From contig JAPLDA010000009.1 of assembly GCA_026391945.1 (NCBI GenBank), positions 33,932 to 97,931 of the forward strand: a stretch of 64,000 nucleotides of DNA, written 5' to 3'. A program made the translations under genes and the position numbers. Shown here in pieces: positions 58,899 through 64,000 of this stretch. The first letter of the stretch is position 1; the number at the start of each line of letters is the position of its first letter. Under the pieces are notes generated by a model. It saw nothing but the letters and a program-made list of their open reading frames with translations. It had not been told where the DNA came from and searched no databases. Origin of the DNA: Bacteroidota bacterium (GTDB lineage Bacteria > Bacteroidota > Bacteroidia > AKYH767-A > 2013-40CM-41-45).

Positions 58899-61073
58899 AT
58901 GAAAAACGATTCTGAAAACACCTTATTCAATCTTGCTGCTGAAGTCATCAATTTCACTTCACAGAATTTATTCCTGACCGGTAAAGCCGGTACGGGTAAA
59001 ACAACGTTTCTGAAATTCATCAAAGAACACACGGATAAAAATGCTGTCGTGGTGGCGCCGACCGGTGTGGCTGCTATCAATGCCGGCGGCGTGACGATGC
59101 ATTCTTTTTTCCAGTTGCCATTCGTTCCTTACCTGTCGCAGGCCATCAATTCTTCCGGAAATATTTCTACGGTCGATCGGTATAACCTTATCAAGAACAT
59201 CCGCTTCAGCCGAGAAAAGAAAGAACTGATCAATGAACTCGAACTGTTAATCATTGACGAAGTGAGCATGCTGCGTGCTGACATGCTCGACGCCATCGAC
59301 GAAATTCTCCGGCATTTCCGTCAGCAGAGAAGGCTTCCGTTTGGTGGTGTTCAGGTTTTGTTCATCGGTGATTTGTTCCAACTTCCGCCCGTGGTGAAAG
59401 AGCAGGAGTGGATGATGATGAGAGATCAGTATGCAAGCCCGTTTTTTTTCAGTGCAAAAGTGATGGAAGAACATCCGCCGTTATTCATCGAGATGAAAAA
59501 AATCTACCGGCAAAAGGAACAGTCGTTCATTGATATCCTGAATAACATCCGAAACAATGAAATGAATGAAACCGATTATGAATCGTTGCATGAGCGGTTC
59601 AGGCCGGAAGCGATGGATGTTTTTGAAAACAGCATCACGCTCACGACCCATAACCACATTGCCGACAACATCAACCAGAAAGAATTAAAAAAACTGGAAA
59701 CAGATCTTTGCCGTTTTACCGGGGAAGTGAAGGGAGAATTTTCTGACAAAGCCATGCCAACGGAGATGCAGCTTGAATTAAAAGAAGGAGCGCAGATCAT
59801 GTTCATCAAAAATGATTCGAGCGGCGAACAGAAATATTTTAACGGGAAACTGGCCGTTATCAAAAGCATCAGGGATGAGAAAATCAGCGTTCTTCTTGCC
59901 GACAGCCATGAGGAATTGATTTTGGAAAAAGAGAAATGGGAAAATATCCGCTATACATTGAATAGGGAAACGAACCGGGTGGAAGAGGAGGAACTTGGAA
60001 GTTTCACTCAATATCCTGTTCGATTAGCGTGGGCCATTACCATTCACAAAAGCCAGGGTTTGACGTTCGACAAAGCCGTGATTGATGCAGGCGCTTCCTT
60101 TGCCGCCGGTCAGGTATACGTAGCGCTGAGCCGTTGCAGGACATTGGATGGCATCGTGCTGCTGTCGCGCATTCACCCGGGCAGCGTTCAATGCGATGAA
60201 CGTATTCTCGAATTTGCCTCGCGTGAAAACAGCGAAGGAGAAATTCAGAAAATCCTTCTTGAAGAAAAACCAAAATTTGCCTCGCAGCTTTTACTGAGGA
60301 CATTCAACTGGAGAAAACTGGTGGTCGAACTGGAGTTGTTTGCTGAACAGGCGGAAGAAAAAAAATTGCCGGAGAAAGAAATGTTACTTGCTCGCATCAG
60401 CGGGATGATTGTAAAAGCAAAAGCACAACAGGAAGTCGCTGATAAATTTATTCAGCAACTTGAAAAAATCCTCCAGGGAAACCCTGTTGATACCTCATTA
60501 CTAAACGACCGTGTTCCGAAAGCAAAACAATTTTTTTCAAAAGCGCTGAAAGAGGAGTTGATTCAACCGGTGATTGACTTACAGAAGTTTCTGAAGGGAA
60601 AAAGCAAGGTGAAACAATTCATAAGATCGGTGAATGAACTTGACAATATGATCTGGAAAAAAATCAATGATGTACAACGGGTCACTTTAGGAGAGATGAC
60701 GTTTGATGTTCCGGTCATCCAAAGAGAGACAACTCCGGTGCTGATAAAAAAGGTAAAAGAGGAAAAGGGAAACAGCAAATTTGAAACACTGGAATTTTAC
60801 AAACAGGGAAAGACTATCTCCGAAATCGCTGCACAGCGTGGCTTTGCTGCCACAACGATAGAAAGTCACCTGTCGGAGTTTGTTTTAACAGGCGAAGTGA
60901 ATGTGTTTGATTTTCTCAATGAAGACCAGATCTCAAAAATCCGGGAAGCAGCGGATGAAGTCGGCTATGAAAAATTTTCTCCCATCAAACAGGTCGTCGG
61001 TGATTCCATCAGCTACGGGCAGATAAAAATGGGATTGAATTACATCAAATCAAAAAATGAAAATAAGAATTAA
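58899..61073 (+). CDS. Pif1-like superfamily 1 helicase with C-terminal HTH
   Basis: A 724-residue ATP-dependent DNA helicase. Motifs: LTGKAGTGKTTFLKFIKEH near residue 26 (Walker A), VAPTGVAAINAGGVTMHSFF, IIDEVSMLRADMLDAID (Walker B) near residue 122, GDLFQLPPV and the C-terminal SF1 motif SQGLTFDKAVIDAG. The last 130 residues (KFETLEFYKQGKTISEIAAQRGFAATTIESHL, edges cited) form the RecQ-like helix-turn-helix seen in bacterial Pif1-type helicases. It lies inside the formate-dehydrogenase cluster without an obvious reason and ends in an overlap with the next gene. Confidence 0.9.
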   Translation: MKNDSENTLFNLAAEVINFTSQNLFLTGKAGTGKTTFLKFIKEHTDKNAVVVAPTGVAAINAGGVTMHSFFQLPFVPYLSQAINSSGNISTVDRYNLIKNIRFSREKKELINELELLIIDEVSMLRADMLDAIDEILRHFRQQRRLPFGGVQVLFIGDLFQLPPVVKEQEWMMMRDQYASPFFFSAKVMEEHPPLFIEMKKIYRQKEQSFIDILNNIRNNEMNETDYESLHERFRPEAMDVFENSITLTTHNHIADNINQKELKKLETDLCRFTGEVKGEFSDKAMPTEMQLELKEGAQIMFIKNDSSGEQKYFNGKLAVIKSIRDEKISVLLADSHEELILEKEKWENIRYTLNRETNRVEEEELGSFTQYPVRLAWAITIHKSQGLTFDKAVIDAGASFAAGQVYVALSRCRTLDGIVLLSRIHPGSVQCDERILEFASRENSEGEIQKILLEEKPKFASQLLLRTFNWRKLVVELELFAEQAEEKKLPEKEMLLARISGMIVKAKAQQEVADKFIQQLEKILQGNPVDTSLLNDRVPKAKQFFSKALKEELIQPVIDLQKFLKGKSKVKQFIRSVNELDNMIWKKINDVQRVTLGEMTFDVPVIQRETTPVLIKKVKEEKGNSKFETLEFYKQGKTISEIAAQRGFAATTIESHLSEFVLTGEVNVFDFLNEDQISKIREAADEVGYEKFSPIKQVVGDSISYGQIKMGLNYIKSKNENKN

Positions 61074-61431
61074 GGGAAACACCATCCGCTTTCGCCTCAC
61101 AAGGCCGGAGGTGAAATATTTTGGTGAACATAAAATCATCGAAGAGAAAACGGAATTCGAAAAAAACTCACTGTCGTATGTTTTGAAAATTACCGGCGAG
61201 GAAAATGAAATGAAAGCTACTTTTTCTGACGATACCATCACCCTGTTGATACCACAAGGCATTGCAGAAGAGTGGGTGAGAACGGAAAAAGTTGGCTGTC
61301 GCGGCGAGATGGATATTGGCAACGGTAAAAAACTTTTCCTTCTTCTTGAAAAGGATTTCAAATGCCTCGATCACGTGGATGAAGATCAAAGCGATCATTA
61401 TGAAAATCCATTGGCTTTAAAGAATAAATAG
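61057..61431 (+). CDS. Small hypothetical protein (DUF7009-like)
   Basis: A 124-residue soluble protein starting 17 bases inside the helicase gene. KIRIKGNTIRFRLTRPEVKYFGEHKIIEEKTEF (edges cited) and a Cys pair near the C-terminus (VGCRGEMDIGNGKKLFLLLEKDFKCLD) fit a family restricted to Bacteroidota that is often beside formate-dehydrogenase genes. The molecular role is unknown. It may assist the FdhF-type enzyme, which starts 42 bases downstream. Confidence 0.6.
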   Translation: MKIRIKGNTIRFRLTRPEVKYFGEHKIIEEKTEFEKNSLSYVLKITGEENEMKATFSDDTITLLIPQGIAEEWVRTEKVGCRGEMDIGNGKKLFLLLEKDFKCLDHVDEDQSDHYENPLALKNK

Positions 61432-61473
61432 GGTGATTCGATCACGCTCAATGAAAAGGATTCATTCAACAAA

Positions 61474-63792
61474 ATGAGTAACGAAAAAAAGAAACAACCG
61501 AATCCTGAAAACCCGGAAAAGTTTACCGGGCTGAAACTCGACCGGCCTAAATTGATCGCTGCCGGAATTCCTGCTGTGTTATCCAGTGCGCATCACATTT
61601 TAAGTGCGATGAATTTTTCCCGCGGGATGAAAGCTCTGCTCGCCCTGAACCAGAAGGACGGATACGATTGTCCCGGTTGTGCATGGCCTGATCCCGATGA
61701 TGAGCGTTCACGAATTGCAGAATACTGCGAGAACGGAGCGAAGGCCATTGCCGAAGAAGCGACCACAAAAGAACTAACTGCTGAATTTTTTAAAAAAAAA
61801 TCTGTGCATGATCTTGCAGCACTCAGTGATTATGAAATCGGGAAGATGGGACGAATTGCTCAGCCAATGTATTTACTGAAAGGTGCGACGCATTACGAGG
61901 AGATTAGTTGGGAAAAAGCATTTTTAAAAATTGCAGAACAATTAAACAATCTTGCATCGCCGGATGAAGCGGTTTTTTATACTTCGGGAAGAACGAGCAA
62001 TGAAGCGGCTTTTCTTTACCAGCTTTTTGTTCGTGAGTTCGGCACCAACAACCTTCCCGATTGTTCGAACATGTGTCATGAGTCGAGCGGAGTGGCGCTG
62101 AATGAATCCGTCGGAATCGGTAAGGGCTCGGTGAAACTGGAAGATTTTTATTGTGCAGAAGTCATCATCATCCTCGGACAAAATCCGGGGACAAATCATC
62201 CGCGAATGCTCACCGCTTTGCAAAAAGCAAAAGAGAATGGAGCCGTCATCATTTCCATCAACCCGGTTCATGAAGCCGGACTGATGGGCTTTAACAACCC
62301 GCAGACTGCAAAAGGAATTCTCGGAATGAAGTCGAAACTCACCGATCTTTTCCTCCAGGTTAACATCAACGGCGACATGGCCTTGCTGCAGGCCATTGAA
62401 AAATGTCTTCTTGAAAAAGAGAAAAAAAATCCGGGAAAAATAATTGACACTGAATTCATAGCTGAACATACCTCAGGATACGATGAATTCATTTCTCATC
62501 TTGAGAAAAAATCGATGGAAGAGTTGTCGGCATCGTGTGGTATTTCCATTGCTGAAATTCACGCTGCCGCCGAAATTTTGAAAGACAAAAATAAAATCAT
62601 TGCCTGCTGGGCCATGGGACTCACTCAACACAAAAATGCTGTGGATACGATTAAGGAAGTCACCAACCTGTTGCTGCTGAAGGGAAGCATCGGCAAGCCG
62701 GGAGCAGGAACCTGTCCGGTGCGCGGCCACAGCAATGTGCAGGGCGACCGCACGATGGGAATTTACGAGAAACCCTCTGTACCATTTTTAAACCGGCTGA
62801 AGGAAGTATATGGTTTCGAACCTCCGCGAAAAAATGGATACGATACCGTGGACGCCATCCATGCCATGCATGAAAATAAGGTAAAAGTTTTTTTTGCCAT
62901 GGGAGGAAATTTTCTTTCCGCTTCTCCCGATACCCTTTATACGGCGGAAGCGTTGCGCACGTGCAAACTCACTGTGCAGGTTTCAACGAAACTGAATCGC
63001 AGTCATTTGGTTCATGGGGAAGAAGCGCTCATTCTTCCTTGCCTCGCAAGGAGCGATCAAGATGTCATTGATGGCGAAGAACAGTTTGTCACGACAGAAA
63101 ATTCGATGGGTGTGATCCAGCTTTCAAAAGGAAACCTCAAACCAATCTCGGCAACTTTGTTGAGTGAACCGGTGATTGTAAGCCGCCTTGCGAAGGCGAC
63201 ATTCGGAAAAAGTTCAAAGGTGAAATGGGACCTGTATGAAAAACAGTACGATCACATCCGTGACGATATTGAAAAAGTAATTCCGGGTTTTGAAGAGTAT
63301 AACAAACGGGTGAGGAAGCCTGGCGGATTTTATCTCCCGAATGCTGCGCGCGAAGGAAAATTCGAAACGCTTTCCGGCAAAGCAAATTTCAACGTTGCCG
63401 ATGCCGTGAATGTAAAACTGGAAGACAACGAATACCTGATGATGACCATCCGCAGCCATGACCAGTTCAACACCACCATTTACGGGTTGAACGACCGTTA
63501 CCGTGGTGTGCTGAATGAACGCAGAATTATTTTGATGAATGAAAAAGATATCATGAGAGCCGGGTTTAAACCCGGCGATGTGGTGGATCTCTCCAACCAT
63601 TCAGACGGAGTGGAAAGAAAAGCTCATCGTTTCATTGTCATCGCGTATGACATTCCCGAGCGTTGCACCGCCACTTATTTTCCAGAAACCAATGTGCTGG
63701 TTCCCATCGGCAGTACGGCGGAGAAAAGCAATACGCCGACGTCGAAATCGGTGGTGATCAGGATCAGGAAGGTCTTAGACAGCGGTGGATGA
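61474..63792 (+). CDS. FdhF/YdeP family molybdopterin oxidoreductase
   Basis: A 772-residue enzyme of the DMSO-reductase superfamily, YdeP/CbbBc branch. Motifs: YDCPGCAWPDPDDERSRIAEYCENGAKA (edges cited) near residue 63, an N-terminal [4Fe-4S]-type Cys motif, CSNMCHESSGVAL near residue 199, GQNPGTNHPRML, and the C-terminal bisMGD-binding domain (RSHDQFNTTIYGLNDRYRGV). No Sec or Cys Mo-ligand typical of formate dehydrogenases is evident, so formate specificity is not certain. Electron partners are not in the window. It follows mobA, fdhD and the small DUF gene, and is the probable client of their products. Confidence 0.85.
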   Translation: MSNEKKKQPNPENPEKFTGLKLDRPKLIAAGIPAVLSSAHHILSAMNFSRGMKALLALNQKDGYDCPGCAWPDPDDERSRIAEYCENGAKAIAEEATTKELTAEFFKKKSVHDLAALSDYEIGKMGRIAQPMYLLKGATHYEEISWEKAFLKIAEQLNNLASPDEAVFYTSGRTSNEAAFLYQLFVREFGTNNLPDCSNMCHESSGVALNESVGIGKGSVKLEDFYCAEVIIILGQNPGTNHPRMLTALQKAKENGAVIISINPVHEAGLMGFNNPQTAKGILGMKSKLTDLFLQVNINGDMALLQAIEKCLLEKEKKNPGKIIDTEFIAEHTSGYDEFISHLEKKSMEELSASCGISIAEIHAAAEILKDKNKIIACWAMGLTQHKNAVDTIKEVTNLLLLKGSIGKPGAGTCPVRGHSNVQGDRTMGIYEKPSVPFLNRLKEVYGFEPPRKNGYDTVDAIHAMHENKVKVFFAMGGNFLSASPDTLYTAEALRTCKLTVQVSTKLNRSHLVHGEEALILPCLARSDQDVIDGEEQFVTTENSMGVIQLSKGNLKPISATLLSEPVIVSRLAKATFGKSSKVKWDLYEKQYDHIRDDIEKVIPGFEEYNKRVRKPGGFYLPNAAREGKFETLSGKANFNVADAVNVKLEDNEYLMMTIRSHDQFNTTIYGLNDRYRGVLNERRIILMNEKDIMRAGFKPGDVVDLSNHSDGVERKAHRFIVIAYDIPERCTATYFPETNVLVPIGSTAEKSNTPTSKSVVIRIRKVLDSGG

Positions 63793-63917
63793 GCATCTAC
63801 AGGATGTTCGCGAGATAAAAAGCTGTTTGAATTATGAAGGTTTTATCCATTTACATGTCCTTCGGGTTCATGTCTTATCTTTATCCGGATTTTAATTGAT
63901 GCTTTATAAAAATGTAT

Positions 63918-64000
63918 ATGAAGAAAATTATTTTTATTTATTCATTGCTGATCTCAACGATCAGTTTCGGACAATCAGAAAAGGTAAGCAGTCGCGTGGA
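63918..64000 (+). CDS. Partial gene with signal peptide at the window edge
   Basis: Only the first 27 codons are visible: MKKIIFIYSLLISTISFGQSEKVSSRV, a signal peptide ending near FGQ. An in-frame ATG 6 bases upstream (63912) is an alternative start. It encodes an exported protein of unknown kind, cut by the window end. Confidence 0.6.
   Translation, partial: MKKIIFIYSLLISTISFGQSEKVSSRV

Overview
The window looks like a chromosomal piece of an anaerobic or facultative member of Bacteroidota. Evidence: a SusC/SusD pair, several secreted proteins with type IX secretion (T9SS type A) C-terminal sorting domains, DUF2723 and STELLO-type proteins, a RAYT transposase with REP-like repeats, palindromic intergenic repeats of the kind common in this phylum, and promoter-like TAnnTTTG (-7) elements instead of E. 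coli-type boxes. No finer taxonomic placement is supported by the sequence alone. || Left part (1-5.5 kb): end of an MBOAT O-acyltransferase gene with its SGNH-like partner, purN, a DUF47-PiT phosphate uptake pair, an XdhC-type molybdoenzyme maturation gene and a Cys-rich unknown. Core (5.5-35.3 kb): two divergent operons that together encode anaerobic aromatic degradation. The leftward operon (mocA-like, SDR, U32 protein, ferredoxin, fused HcrC-HcrA, HcrB, PFOR) makes 4-hydroxybenzoyl-CoA reductase, its cytosine-dinucleotide cofactor and reduced ferredoxin. The rightward operon holds class I ATP-dependent benzoyl-CoA reductase (BcrC-B-A-D), an ADP-forming acyl-CoA synthetase, a second 2-hydroxyacyl-CoA-dehydratase-type module whose ASKHA activase is fused to a ketopantoate-reductase-like domain, a thiolase, and the lower-pathway enzymes Had, Oah and Dch, plus a four-subunit 2-oxoacid:ferredoxin oxidoreductase. 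A secreted T9SS protein sits between had and oah. Together these could take 4-hydroxybenzoyl-CoA through benzoyl-CoA and the dienoyl-CoA to 3-hydroxypimeloyl-CoA, with PFOR and KOR supplying low-potential ferredoxin. No AMP-forming benzoate-CoA ligase, glutaryl-CoA dehydrogenase, aromatic-acid transporter or dedicated regulator is visible. || Right part (35.3-64 kb): two glycosyltransferases, small lipoproteins, a polysaccharide deacetylase, a DUF2723 membrane protein, a methyltransferase, and tRNA-Gln(UUG) whose 3' end is repeated downstream and bounds a 1.3 kb segment with a HigBA toxin-antitoxin pair. Next come a PNGase F/LamG secreted protein broken by one frameshift in an A6 tract, a second LamG-T9SS protein, SusD and SusC, a stretch of decayed T9SS fragments, a RAYT flanked by REP pairs, and a formate-dehydrogenase-like set (mobA, fdhD, a Pif1-like helicase, a small DUF protein, fdhF/ydeP type). 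The window ends inside a new signal-peptide gene. || The most notable feature is a complete-looking class I benzoyl-CoA pathway in a Bacteroidota background, with an additional, apparently uncharacterised PanE::ASKHA / 2-hydroxyacyl-CoA dehydratase module in the same operon. All functions are from motif reading without database search.
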